This document shows, one piece after another, positions 1 to 12,965 of a DNA stretch of 64,000 nucleotides (within the stretch, counting starts at the first letter, position 1; each line of letters opens with the position of its first letter). Position numbers and translations under genes: made by a program. Under the pieces are notes generated by a model. It ran no database searches. It was not told the DNA's origin and saw only the letters and a list, made by a program, of their open reading frames with translations. Source of the DNA: Xiphophorus maculatus (taxonomy: Eukaryota; Chordata; Actinopteri; Cyprinodontiformes; Poeciliidae); assembly GCF_002775205.1 (NCBI RefSeq), contig NC_036447.1, positions 27,030,245 to 27,094,244 on the forward strand, given 5' to 3'.

Positions 1-1774
1 GTTAATCATGACAGGTTAATTTGCCATTTCGACAGTGGAGTATTGTAAGGAATAGGCAATATCCATATAAATGCCCACCATTAACTTTGTTAGAAACTCT
101 TGTAAAATCATAATGAACATAAAGGTAAGTTAAAAGGAATTAGGCATCAATATCCACCAATAATTTCTAAGGATCTAACTGAGCATGTATGATATTTAGT
201 TCTGCAACTTTTTAACTACTAATATTCTCCACAATATTCTTTTTACTTTAAAACTTCATTTAAATTGAACACCTAGTTTCTTTAAACTAACTCCCTTCAA
301 TGTTTTTTATGTACTAACACCATATTGTTCTCCATAAACCACAGTCATTATCGAGACACTTTTCAAAATAAAATCACTTCCTGCTATACTTATTTAGAAT
401 CTCCATATTCACCTTTATGTTGTTTCCGGTTTTTTTAACCGTCATTAAAACGACAACGTGTGGACCACTGTTTTGACTTGACAGCAAAGCTTTAAAACAC
501 AAATATAGCACAAAATTTCTAAATAATGTTGTGATGAATTTATGTGATGCTACTAAAGAAGAAGAAAAGCCTCTTGTTTTAATGTGCCATCTTGTAAAGA
601 AGGGGATAGTAGCTGCTTTTGTACATTTTCCATTACAAATGCAAAACTTTTTCGATATAAAAAAAAAGCCTAACAAATTTGCAATTGCGCCATTTCCATT
701 AAATTAGAAACTACATTAAAATCACACGAGAATCAAATTGTTCACACAATAAATAATTAAAAACATGCCACGCCATGGTCCTCCGACTACTTCCTGTCTT
801 CTTCGTCTTTTCCGCCAGTAGTAACATCCTGCTGTTGATCATGTGACTCGTGTGTCGCAAAAAAGAAAGCGTTTCCATTGCAGTTTTCCAAAAGAAATCA
901 ATTTTGATAATGCCAAAAAAAGAACACCTCATCCATAGAACCAAATCTTTTTTTGGTGCTATAACCTTTTCGAAATTGCCATGTTTTTACGAAACGGAAG
1001 TTGACATCTCGGCTTCAACGTCCTTTAGTTGAAGTCTGGCCTCACCTACTCCTGGTCTCTCTCTCTCTCTGTTTCTTCGTCCGTCTCTCTCCGGAAGTGA
1101 AAGGGCTAGTCAAGCCTTATTAGAATGCAGAGGAGGAAGGCTCTGCTGCAAATTGAAAACATATTGATTCTCCTCATGCTTTCAGGCAGAAGGGGCAAAA
1201 GAGAGAGGTGGAAGAAGGAGATGGACAGGAGCAAAATGAGAGAGAAAGCCTGCTGGAAGAACAGAGTCTGGCACTTTGGGTCTCTTTGCTATATTTCTAT
1301 AATAAATGCACACAGGCGCGGTTTCAATTTGTAAAAGAAACATCCTCCGGATTCGAAGCGCCAAGTTAGGGGATGCTTTCTTGGCGAGAATATGCGTGGA
1401 TTGACAGTTTGTGTTTGCTCTTTTATTATCATTCTTTTGTTTTTTTTTTCTTTTGCATGTGAGAGCACGCTGTCATGTCCGGTTGAGGTGGCGAGAGGCC
1501 GCAGGATTCCAATAGGAAAGGACAGCGCATAAGCCGTACAGATGTGCTGACTGCACAGTTTCCATGGGAACAAATCTACCCCACCCACCCACCATCTTCA
1601 CCACCACCACCACCACCACCAACGCTCCTCGTTGCAAAACCTTGACGAACTCATCTAACGCTCCCCGCTTCGTCTTCATGTGTGTCCAGCAGTTCCTGGT
1701 TCACTTCTTACATCAGCTGCAGCTCAGGCCTGTCTTCTTCCAAGTGTTCATATGAAATGTTTGTGCATATGCCA

Positions 1775-1806
<32 letters not shown>
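1775..1806. repeat. (GT)n microsatellite
   Basis: This is an uninterrupted GT dinucleotide run after a short imperfect lead-in. Confidence 0.9.
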
Positions 1807-2490
1807 AAACACCAGTGTAGGTGCAATGCTTGTCTTCTTCTTTAATCAAGGATGAAGCCAAAGACAGGGCAGCGTGGGCGAATTCGCTCAGGCTGTCGCT
1901 TTTAGGAGCAGGAGCAAATCCACAACCGCAAATAAATTGTTTTGGATGCGTGACGCCGTGGAACACTTCAAAACAGAAACCTGTTCACCGTATCTATAGG
2001 AATATAACTGATACAAGCAAGCTACCATAAAGGACATCATGATTATTAAAAAAAGAAAATAAAAAAAGATAGAAATCTTTGAGTAAAAGCTTCCATCTTG
2101 TGGCCGTTTGGTGAAGTTGTAATTTTTTAAATACTTCTTATATTTCTTTGAGTATTTCTAAACAAACCTGGCAAGTTTCATCAGTTATTAGTAGATTTTG
2201 TGTCGCTGTTTAAAATGTGCATTTTTGTGTCAACCATTTCAAATCAATTTCCTGATTCTGTCTTTAACATTATTCCTTTAAAGCAATCATATTGTTTATA
2301 GGAAACCAATTTTTTTAAATCATAAAAGTAGTCTAATAATTATGACTAAGCAAATATTAAAACTGTGAAAATAATGTAAGGCAAAATATGCCATTTTTGC
2401 TATTACTAAAATTGTAATTAGGCATAAAAAAAAGTTAAATTCAATCCAATCATATTGCCTAGTTTTTATACGCAAAGCTTTTAGTTATTC

Positions 2491-2558
2491 TATCCATCCA
2501 TCCATCCATCTATCCATCCATCCATCCATCCATCTATCCATCCATCCATCCATCCATC
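2491..2558. repeat. (ATCC)n microsatellite
   Basis: Tandem ATCC/CCAT tetranucleotides with two ATCT variants. The same tetranucleotide ends the Rex3/RTE LINE at 50437, so this tract may be the isolated tail of a lost LINE copy, although no LINE sequence remains beside it. Confidence 0.9.
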
Positions 2559-3335
2559 TCGTTATGTTGCCTTATGCAGGCACACTTTATGTCGCAAAAC
2601 TATACATAAACACAATATATACCGTCATACGTCATTGAGCTAAAAAAAAATCACGTTCACTTTTAAATAATTTAAATGTTTAAAACTTCTTATTTTCCTT
2701 GATGTGGAAATAGCTTTTACAGAGAGAGCAGGTTACGGCTGATTTACGACAGTTTCACAAACATACCACTGTCACAATTTGCGGCAGCGAGAAAGGGGGA
2801 GAGTGGCACTGTCGTAAGGTAAAGTTGCTCAAGAAAAACAGGAAAAAAATATATTTAAAACATGTTTCGTTTCTGAAAAGTATGAATGTAGTGCTGCGGT
2901 GTCCTCTAGTTTCTCTTTGCCTTGTTGTCGTCGGTGGGTTTTTGTTTTTTTGTTGAACTGTTTATCTTACGTCTTACGCCTGCGTGTCATATTTGAATCC
3001 TTAGTTTTGATTTTGGGTTAATACGCGGCGCTCGTAAGTCTAAAATTAGCGCCCTTTTCATGTATTGTGTTGTAGTTTTTGACCTCATGAATATGTAGTA
3101 CTGTGGTTCGCTTCAAGCTTCAGGCTTGTGACGCGACATAACTCCGTTTCAAGCGTCATGAATGAGACGTAAAGGGGAGTGAATGGACCCAGACCTGGAC
3201 AGTCACATAGATTGACAACTCATTTCTTGTACTACTGCCGGAAATAATCGGTTTGAGAAAGTACGCATTAGCAAATAAAACAAGATTGTGATACAAGAAA
3301 CGTGTGTGTGAAAAGTGTTACTATGTACACAGGTG

Positions 3336-6300
3336 ATGCGCAGTGGAGCGCCCCGCGCAGAGACATTCCAGAGTGGATCCTTAAAAGCTCTGGTTTTGGT
3401 GAGAATGGACTAATTGTGACCTTTTAGCTTTTATTGAACTCATACATGAATTACGTCATGTGGTGAGCTGAAGACGTATTTGCTCTCCATGTTGTTCTTT
3501 TTTTCTTTTTGCCACATTGTATGGAGCCCAGGCTCCATAACATTGAAATAGTTTGGATCCCCAAGCAGATTTTAATATTAGACAGAGATCGTCTGTGTAA
3601 ATACTAAAACAGGTTTTAAATGGTGATTTCATATATTGGATAAAAGGCTGTTGAAACCAAAACAGTCTTATATGAAAACGTGACCCCGTGTTAGGTGAGA
3701 AATTTGACCTTTAGAATTAAGAAATTACACCGATCTTTAAAAAGCCTGATTTGTTGATTTCTATTTTTGTTAATACAGGTTTTGTTCACAAAGTCACTAT
3801 ATCTACTGTAACTCATAATACTATAAAATTGGTTACTCATGTAGGGATCGATCAATATCCCAAAAAATAATAGTAACAAAAAAAATTGGGGCCAATTTCT
3901 TTGTGCACCCTTAGAAATTACTTATAACCTTTCTGAAAGCATGAAGTCGGCTAACGAGCTCAAATACTAACACTAATGACTCAGGCTAAAGAAATTCAAG
4001 AGTAGACTAGAAACCAACTTACTGACGTCTACCAGTCTGGAAAGGGTTACAAAGCCATCCGAAGGGATGCGAGCAACTAAGAGCCACATCCACAAAATGA
4101 TCGAATAGGAAATCTTTCCAGGAGTAGCTAGCTGACCAGAATTATATCAAAACCTCATCCAGGAAGTGACAAAACAACCCAGAACATCGAAAGCAGTGCA
4201 AATATCACTTTACACTGAAGCATCAGTTATTAAGCTGGAGTACTTTCTCTACGTAACGAAACCTGCTTTACCAGAAGGTCTAGAAGAAGAATGTCTAACC
4301 TTCAGTTTGTGACCTTAATATCAAACCCACCTGAGTCATGCTGCAGGACAATAGTAATAATCAATCTTTAAGTGGGGCTCTACTTATTCCCGGCTGTGTG
4401 TGTTTGGGTATTTCAGACGGCGCTCCTGAGTGTGTTTATGTTCCAGCTGCTGAGGACTGTTGGACTGCGAGCGTTCTCCATGGCATCCGAGACGTACATG
4501 TCGGGAACACACTCTGCTGCTTTCGTCACCTGTCCAAATGACACTGTAGCTAAAGACTTGGCTAGGTGAGCCCAGGCTCTAAATGTCTGATTTAATAATT
4601 AGAGAAAAAGGTCGTTTGAGTCAGTAACTCATGAAACTGTCCTCAGTAGTTTGATATAGTGCTTATTTATGGATAAAAAGCTTAAACTCTTTTAGTCACG
4701 CAGTTGACAATGTGCTGTATTTTTTTCACATATATATTTATGTGTAATATTAAATATTTAAACTTTAATGTATACAGTTGCTTATTGTTTTCAATTATCC
4801 CCCAGAGGGATTGTGGAAAGGAAACTGGCTGCTTGTGTGAACATCGTCCCAGCGATTAAATCGGTGTAAGTTTTCACCTCATTGTCTTTAAGTTTTCTAT
4901 AAAGGTGACGTTTTTGTAACATATTTTGCTCCCTATTGATTAAAAAAAATAATCTTGGCCTTGTCTTTTATGTCTTTTTCTAGATATGAATGGCAGGGAA
5001 AGATAGAAGAGGATAATGAAGTACTTCTGGTGAGTGCTGACTCGGACTTACAGTATTAAAATCAACACTGGAATTGAAACTGTAGCACATTAAGTACATT
5101 GATCTATAGCAATGTTTAGAAATCAACCAACAAAGACCATCACAGTGTTAAAACTACAGAGATTTTGGACATCACTGCAAAAGTAAATTTAGTTGGTTAG
5201 AAAAAAAGAAAGGAAATGGTAATCTAAAATCTGAAGATACAAAATTTGTGATAAAATACAGTTTAAACTAGAAGGTTACACACTCTGAAAAAGAAGACAC
5301 ATAACACATAATCAGTTTGTGACCTTAATCTCAAACCCACTTCTCTGACCAAACGTCAGAGAGATTTGGTCTTATTTATGGATAAAAAGAAGTTAAATCT
5401 GACCAAACCTCTCTGGTTTTAGGTCAGCCAAAATCATCAAAATTATTTCTATTAGCTAAATGCCACAATAATGAGAAAAATAACAAGTCAGAGTTGATTT
5501 CTTAATGTCTACAAAATCAGACATCTGTTATACTACACTTAGGGTTCGGATTAATGAGGCGCCATGGAAACACTTCCATAATGGCTTCTCCTGCAGAATA
5601 TCAAGTTTTAACTCACACTTGGTGAATAACTTATGGCAACATGTTATTTATGTCAGATTATTTCTACAGAAGGAAACTACAGTAGTTCATGATTGATCTC
5701 CACATGCAATTGATTTTAAAACCAAATACATCATTTTGGTGTTTATGAGGCCATGTATAGTAAATGGAGGATGGTGTAGTACAGATGGTTTCAAAGTCAT
5801 CTGAAGTGGAGCCTAATGTGTTCAGAAGCTAGATAAAACCCCAGCTACACTAGTTTTAATATGTCTAATATATTTATACTGTATGTATTTAATCCATGTA
5901 CTGTAACAGATTTTTTTTTTTAAAAAGCAGTTACAGTACAATTTGCTAATATTTTCTGCTTAACAAAAAAAATAGCTGGACAAACTTTATTCATTTGTTA
6001 TTAGCTCATGCTCCGCAGTTTGACACCGTTAACATTTGTGTCCAAAATCCAATATAGAGCATGTTTTTATAAAATCTATATGATGTCGTGTCTTTCCTAT
6101 TTAGATGATCAAAACAAGAAGTTCCAGAGTGCCTGCGCTTGCTGAATATGTCCGGTGGGTTTTTAGTTTTTGTCAAATTTTGACCGTTTGCTGCAGTCAA
6201 ATCTAACAGGATAATTATGGCTTCTATCTGGTCCATTAGTTGCCATCGTTTATGCAGTCAAAGAGTACAACCTTAAGTACTTGTGTTGATGTGTTCTGCG

Positions 6301-6447
6301 TCGTGCAATGCGTCGACTGTAAATGAAATGGTTGTTTTTCTCACCAGCTCTAACCATCCCTACGAGGTGGCCGAGGTCATCAGTCTGCCTATTGAGCAGG
6401 GCAACCCACCTTACCTCAAGTGGATAGGAGATGTTGTGCCTGAGTAG
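3336..6447 (+). CDS. cuta: CutA divalent-cation tolerance homologue, six coding exons
   Basis: CutA-family protein (small trimeric ferredoxin-like fold; in vertebrates linked to membrane anchoring of acetylcholinesterase and to copper tolerance). Coding exons with GT-AG junctions: 3336-3398, 4417-4565, 4806-4865, 4984-5029, 6105-6154 and 6348-6447. They total 155 codons plus TAG, with consistent phases. Family signatures seen are AAFVTCPN in exon 2, [12 protein letters not shown] in exon 3, [10 protein letters not shown] in exon 4, MIKTRSS in exon 5 and [21 protein letters not shown] in part in exon 6. Exon 1 is the least certain: its ATG reads 21 codons, ends at GTGAGA and joins exon 2 in phase 0. 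The join creates a hydrophobic segment (about residues 17-32), matching the N-terminal anchor of longer vertebrate CutA forms. A shorter product could start at the Met in exon 2 near 4439 or at MASE near 4480. No canonical AATAAA follows the stop closely. Confidence 0.92.
5101..5220. repeat. Dispersed repeat, copy 1 (in cuta intron 4)
   Basis: About 115 bases closely match 12849-12965. Both copies share the cores aatcaaccaacaaagaccat and tttagttggttagaaaaa. The family is not recognised. It lies in the 1.1-kb cuta intron between 5030 and 6104. Confidence 0.7.
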
Positions 6448-7811
6448 AAATAGATGGATGGGTAAATGTGAAAAAAAGAAACAAAAATGCAACTGTTACC
6501 AAACTGTAGAAAACATAGATGAACGTGATCATTGTGAAATTAAAAAACAAGCAATCGACCTAATATGCTTTCTTACCACTAGAGGGCAGCATTCCGAAAT
6601 TAAACAGTTGCTGGTTTGACCTGTTGGAAACGATTTATTGCTGTCTTCTTGTGCTGCGATGTGAAATACATTTTTCTAAAATAATTATTTTGTGCTTTGT
6701 CATTTGTTATATTCAATGTTGGCCCACTCAGCTTAAAAGTAGTTAAAGTGACAAAGCTTACAACACAAGGTACTCCCATTTATTGAGCGCAATGTCGACA
6801 CACAAAACACTATTTTGTTTCTCACCATTCACACAGAATGTCCAGTACATATTTTATACCCAATATGTTAATTTTGGTTTGATCTCTAAGTTTTAAATAA
6901 TTCATAAAATACATATTTCACACAATACTACTATATTGACCATTACACTGAAATAATTTAACTGATCCAGGCTATAATGAAGTAAACATTTCTGTATCAA
7001 TTAAGCTTTAAAAGCTTAATTATGTATCAACACTTAATTATTTAAGCGCCTTTATCTCAGCACAATCATACAGAGGATATTTAAACAGAACATTAAAGGT
7101 ATGCTACTGCAATATCATGTAAAACATTTCAACCTGAAGGAAAACAGACTAAGTGACCGTATTAGAGGCTCACTTTTACTCTTACTACATATCGTTCATC
7201 ATAAATTATGGCAATTAGTTGATTTTTGGGAAAATATATGCCTGATATTTAACAATGCTCAGTTCAATCTGCATGCTGTGTCACAAAACGCTCATATGTC
7301 CGTACATTGAATACTTACTGTTAAAGGACTTAGCAGCTGAACACTTGACATTTTTGTTCCATTTCACAGTAGGTCAATCATTATCTGCCATCTACCACAG
7401 AGAACATGATTCATACAGTGTATAAGCCTTTCAGCACAAGTTGTTCCTTGTTTAAAAGTTAAAATCACCTTTAAAGTACTAGCAATGCATGCTGTAATAA
7501 AGCCTTTCCCATATAAAGGTGAGAAGTTTCATCAGCCTGGTGACCAGATGTTCAGGAACATCATAATACTGCAATAGGCCAGGAAAAAGTAAAAGCCAGC
7601 AGCAATAACTGAAAAACTTCAACCAGTTTTCCCAAAATGAGGGTCTTTCAACATGTACACATTTAAATGAAGGTCCTATCTCAGATTTTGATGGGCTGAC
7701 ACCTCAAAGTTAGTTACACCACGTATAAAAACGTTTGCATCAAAACAGAATTGCACAATGTAAATGTACAGAGGCCCCATTCTTGTAAATGGAAGGCCCT
7801 GTCATCAACTC
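6448..7811. other. Convergent 3' flanks of cuta and sstr3
   Basis: No coding sequence is seen. The two genes converge here. TTTATT at 6779-6784 reads AATAAA on the minus strand and could end a 3' UTR of roughly 1 kb for sstr3. The rest is plain AT-rich DNA. Confidence 0.4.
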
Positions 7812-9780
7812 TTACAGATAGCTAATTTCGAGCACAGAGTTTTTGTCTGTGACCTCTTCAGTTTGTGAGTTCCTGTTCTGACATTTATTGGCCTTACAAT
7901 GAGCTACCTCAAGAGCATCATCACCTGGAGGCAGTTCAGGATTAGCTTCCTGTATAACAGGGGATTTACCATCATCTTCTGCTTTGGAGTTTTGTCCTTT
8001 ATGTGACAATCTGCTCCTTTCTCTCATTTGCAAGCCTCCCTCTGCTCCAACCACTTCCTCCAGTACATCATTTTCACCACAATATTTCCCATGCATGTTG
8101 GTGATTCTCTTCTGCGACAGGAGTACGATGCCGCCCCACTCCTCCGTCGGCCGCTGTACCTCGGTGCCAGCCTTTTCATTGTTCTTCACCTTGCGTGAAG
8201 CGCGGCACAAGGCCTTCCTGAAGCCTCTCTTGAAGTTGTCTGACAGAAAACCGTACAGTATGGGGTTGGCGCAGCTATTTGCATATGAAAGCACGACAAC
8301 AAAATAGTAGAGCCCCCTGAAGTCTCCGGGCAGGACCACGAGCAGGTTTAAGATGTTGAGGGCATAGAACGGTAGCCAACAGAAAACGAACACTGCTACG
8401 ACTACCACCACCATTCGTGTGATTTTTCGCTCCGACCTCCTGCGTCTGGAGGATGTGGTCTGGGTCCGCCTCCCAACATTCCTCACCTGGAAGGAAAAAG
8501 GAAAGAAAATCAAGGAACTTTATTCTTAACTAAGTTGTTGTTTACTACACTCATTCAAAATGTAACTGAGGATGTGGAATGAGGAATATTTAGAAAGACC
8601 AATCAACCTAGCAGTCACGTTCTTGGACTGGGGAGCTCATTCTTTCTTTTGTCTTTTCCAACATATTCTTTGAAAGTTATAGTACCCAAAATTATGTCAA
8701 AAGCGTAATTTTACATTTCATAGACATAAACAGCGACATTGAAAAAAGTCAAATCTTGAGCTATTTAATGGTGCTCTGAATGTTTACCCTTGAATTTCTT
8801 TTAAAGTAGTAGAAGAGCTTAGGTCTACTTATGCAGTGTTTTTTTCAATTTATTTAAGCATTAAAAGATATTAGTGAGATTACTTAATTGTTGATTTTAT
8901 AAGTTACTAAGTCCTAAAGGACCTAAAGAAGTGGGTATTTGAAGGAGCGCAGGAACTTAGGCAAAGGTCCTACCTTGGCGATGATCAGCAGGTAGCATAA
9001 AGAGATGACAAGCAAAGGACAGAAGAAGCCAACAGTGCACGTGTACACAATAAAAGATGTTTTCCACACTTCGGCTGGTTCAGGCCACACAATGCTGCAG
9101 TTCCCGTCATCCTTCAGAACATCGGCGAAGACCACCACCGGCAGCACCACCACAAAGGACACCAGCCAAACTGTGGCACTGATAGCCTTTGCTACATGGG
9201 GGCGTCGCCACCAGGAGGCCCGGATTGGGTGGACGACAGCCAAGTATCGATCCACTGACATCACAGTGAGACAAAAGATGCTGGTGAACTGGTTGAAGGC
9301 GTCCACTGTCATCACAACACGGCACATCAGTGAGCCAAAGGGCCAAGAGAGGAGAGCATTTTGCACAGCCAAAAAGGGCAAACCTAGCATAAAAAGTTCA
9401 TCTGCGATGGCAAGATTGAGGATGTAGATGTTTGTGACCGACTCATTCTTGGTGTAGTTTACGATGACGTGGATGACCAGAGTGTTTCCCAGTAAGCCAA
9501 CTATACACACTATGCCATAAATAAGAGGAATGAAGATTCCTGCCAACCCAGGGAGGGATGTGGGTGTGCTTTTAGTAGAGTTTAAACAACTGCTGTTAAA
9601 TAGGAAAGATTCCTCAGCTTGACTGATGCTGGGAAGTGGTGCGTAGGGGACGGTGGAGAACAAGGGGCGGTAGTAGAGAAGGACTGAGTTGTTGTTCCAG
9701 GTTGCAGTGGTTCCTTCCTGTGGCACTAGGGAAACCTGGGTGGCCTGGATGAGCTCCATTGAGGTTTTAAAAGTTATCAC
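7812..9780 (-). CDS. sstr3: Somatostatin receptor type 3, two coding exons
   Basis: Class A GPCR for somatostatin, coupled to Gi in this family. Exon 1 is 9780-8974 (269 codons) and exon 2 is 8486-7812 (224 codons plus TAA). The intron 8973-8487 is GT-AG and falls in phase 0 inside intracellular loop 3. Visible features are N-glycosylation sequons in the N-terminus, TM2 Asp126, TM3 Asp160 (the amine-binding position), DRY at 177-179, Cys153/Cys228 for the extracellular disulphide, CWLPF in TM6 and the family signature [12 protein letters not shown] in TM7. [14 protein letters not shown]-like sequence in TM2 (here [14 protein letters not shown]) and the extreme C-terminus ISYL match SSTR3 rather than SSTR2 or SSTR5. 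The start is ambiguous between Met1 (9780) and Met8 (9759). Loop 3 ([20 protein letters not shown]) lacks the AP[AS]CQ ciliary motif of mammalian SSTR3. The protein would be about 490 residues, longer than human SSTR3 because of its N-terminus and tail. Confidence 0.93.
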
Positions 9781-9826
9781 ACTTTAGTCAAGCCTGTGGG
9801 ATCCCATCAATGACACATCAGTAGCC
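9781..9826 (-). other. sstr3 5' UTR up to a likely splice acceptor
   Basis: Read on the minus strand, a pyrimidine-rich run ending in CTTATAG lies just upstream of 9826, giving a plausible acceptor for a 5' UTR exon. A non-coding first exon further upstream is therefore likely. Its position is unknown. Confidence 0.4.
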
Positions 9827-10753
9827 CTATAAGGAAAAGAAGAAAGAAAACATTCAGAACATTTGAGATATGAAGACCTTCTAAAGGGCTTGTTACATCA
9901 AAAATGTAACTTGATATTTAGTCGAAGATTTGATAAAGGCTAACTAAAGTTATTGTATATACTAATTGATTGGTAAGGTGGGTTCCAGGCCTTCCAAGCA
10001 AAAAGTCCAAATAAAGGAGACCATATTAAATTCTTGCTCCCTAAAACTGCTATTATTATTCAAACATGGAGTATCTATAAATCTTCAGATGTTGGTCCAA
10101 AATCAAGAGACTAAATTGTGTTATGTGAAAAGTTAAATCCTGCCATAACTATGAGGCCATGTTTTATATCGCATCCCGTTTGGATTAAAGGTCTTCATTA
10201 CATTGTTCTATTGTGTACGGACAATGTTGTCCCTACCTTGTTTTTCTTCTTTTTCCATACCAGTCAGTCTCAGACTGACATTTCAATGTATCATATACAG
10301 TCTATGATTGTCCCCAAAAGTGGTCAAAGGAAAATCACTCCCATGTGAGCCACTTGAAGCTGTCAGCATGTTGAGGTCAACATGCTCAATATGAATTTAT
10401 TGTTATAATTGCACTATTCCCATGTTTGTGTAGCACTTATACAGGGTGTATATTGCAGCTCTAAGTTACTAAGCTCATGCTACAGAATATTACAACATCG
10501 GAAATCAATCGGAGACAGGGCTGTGTAAATTTGTGCTGATTTCTTGTTTTTGTTTTTTGCCTTCCCCAACCTGCGATAGTGCAAACTGCAGTTTTCAAAT
10601 TATGATTTCATTCAGATAAAAAAAAAACCAACAACCTGCATCGTGGACAAGTCCGAAATCATGAATTAATTGCGATTAAGCAGAACTTTTTGACAGCTGA
10701 GTTCAATTTGAACAAACCAAACCCAAACTTGATGACTGCAAGGGCTGTAGAAT

Positions 10754-10789
10754 AAATAAGTTGGTTAAACTTATTTAACCAACTTATTT
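10754..10789. repeat. Perfect hairpin, 15-bp stem
   Basis: The arm 10754-10768 is the exact reverse complement of 10775-10789, with a 6-base loop. No transposon ends are visible around it. Confidence 0.75.
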
Positions 10790-12848
10790 CTGGAAACAGG
10801 AAGTAGTCTAAAAAAATCTAAAACAACCAACATATCCTTGGTCGGTTTGAAGAAATTAAAGAAGAAATCAGAGAATAATTGACATTTATTACTTTAGAAA
10901 GAGTTACTCTCCTGGGAACGTTCCCAATGTGAGTCTCAAAGTGTTAGAAATTGATTTTTTGTTTTCATTTCTTATTTACTGAAGTTGCTGAGGTGTTGGC
11001 AACAAGCAGGGCCCCGTGTTGTATAGAGTTATGTTTTGAGTGTCTGGCCTACTTAAAGTTTTAATACAGCCAATAAACTAGATTGCACTATTTTAATTGA
11101 ATACAGTACATATTACCTGATGCCTAACATTGACCAAATTAGTCTTTTATCGTAGCACAACACATTCATAAGAACTTTCTAATCAGTGAACGTTAACATA
11201 TATAGATCAGGTTTTTGTAGATGACAAATAACAGAGGGAGACGTTGATGTTACATCAGGAAAAAAGTTTGAAAAAGTTTGCTGTCATCTCTGTGGGGCCT
11301 CCTGTCGCATACTAAAACGCTGATCAGCTGCACTGGCCCTCCTTCCGTCACAACAAAAACAAACCGGCGATGACACAACCACTCAAAGTACTTAGAGTCT
11401 GATTAGCAGAAGACTTGTTTATAAAGCCATCCTCTGCTTCTTAATAACTACTATGCCACCCACAGGCACACCCTCATCCCTTACAGCAACCACTAATAAT
11501 TGGATGAGCGTTGGAAACAGGATGCACCGACCTATGGAGAGAAAATAAAATTACACAACCGCGGCTACATGCAGATATGGGGTAAATGTACAAGGGGAAA
11601 TAAATTACACTGCAGGAGATGGACTGGGTCAGGGAAGTATAACAATAAAAAAAGTCAATATTTCATACTGTGTTAATCACTAAAACAGAAATGTTACTTT
11701 AAAATATTTGGGATTAATTGTTGTTGGGGTTTTTTTTTATAGGAAATGCTAAATGCAAAAGTAACTACATACATTTTAAGCTGAAACACCTTAATCAATA
11801 ACTACTGCCCTTATTACCTTGTATTAATTATCTCTCTTTATAAGATTTGCAATGCAAACAGTAATAAATGCACATTCATGAATGGCTCCATGCAAGTACA
11901 TTTTACCACATTCTTAAAGGTTTTTTTTTTTTGCAAATATGACTGCAGAACAATGCCCCCCACCCAAACATTTGGCCCTATCATCTAACTTTATTCTTTT
12001 CTTTGGATTAAAATATATGATCAGAAGGAGGAAATAGGATCCTGGCCTGAGAACAGAGGACTACATGCCAAAAGTAAACAGCTGAAAACTAGCTTTAAAC
12101 AAATTAAACCATTGTACCAACTCACACAGCTCAATTCAAATTCAATAGTTTAGTTTTATTATCATCACCATCTTTGTTGCTATGAGTGCAATCAGAAAAT
12201 CTAAGAAAGAAAATGAGTATCTTGATTTACTTGCCGAGAGCTTGCAATGGAAAGGAGGTTGGGGGAAAAAAACGGGTATCTCTGGTGATCCAACCCCTCA
12301 AGACATATTTGTTTAAACAGGATGATGCTGTACGTTGGATGAAAAATCCCCTGAAATGAGTCACTGGTGGCTGTGGGGCTGGGAGTGGGAGAGATGATTG
12401 GAATCTGGATGGTGTGATGTAGAGCAGGGACTACTGATGAGATAATTAGAGGAACTCATGATCCTTTGTCTTGGGTAAAAAAACTAAACAAAACGTGAAT
12501 GGAGTGGAGAAAGGGTGCATCAATCTGACAATGAAGCAAAGGATCACTGGAAAAAACATTTATTATAAGCCAATAATGCTGATTGTCAGTGAGAAGGTGA
12601 GATAAAGATATTTTATATGTTTTTAAAAAAGCACAAAAAAGAAGAGGTCACACAGTTCAAATGGATTAGGCTAAAATCATTCAGAAACACCAACACAGGA
12701 CATTAATGAAAGCAGCATTTTCATTGATTGTTTCTATGTAGGGATACCTTGAATGAAGTACTACAGTAAAACCAATTAACCAATCATTTTACAGCAAGTA
12801 GCCCCTTGTCTACACTCCTGGTAAATCAATACGGCCATTTAACTGTGG

Positions 12849-12965
12849 CTCTACAGCAATGTTAAGAAATCAACCAACAAAGACCATCACAGAATGTTAA
12901 ACCTAGAGATTTTGGATACCACTGCAAAAGTACATTTAGTTGGTTAGAAAAAGAGAAAGGAAAAC
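12849..12965. repeat. Dispersed repeat, copy 2
   Basis: Matches 5101-5220 in the same orientation with only scattered differences. Family not recognised. Confidence 0.7.

Larger units (their letters stand above)
1..3335. other. Intergenic, no gene recognised
   Basis: This is AT-rich DNA with only short, unconvincing open frames. It holds a CT-rich run near 1058-1090, an ACC-rich run near 1590-1620, and GT and ATCC microsatellites. The stretch from about 2880 to 3335 is less AT-rich and lies directly upstream of the proposed first coding exon of cuta, so it probably contains that gene's promoter and 5' UTR. I see no clear TATA box. Confidence 0.5.
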
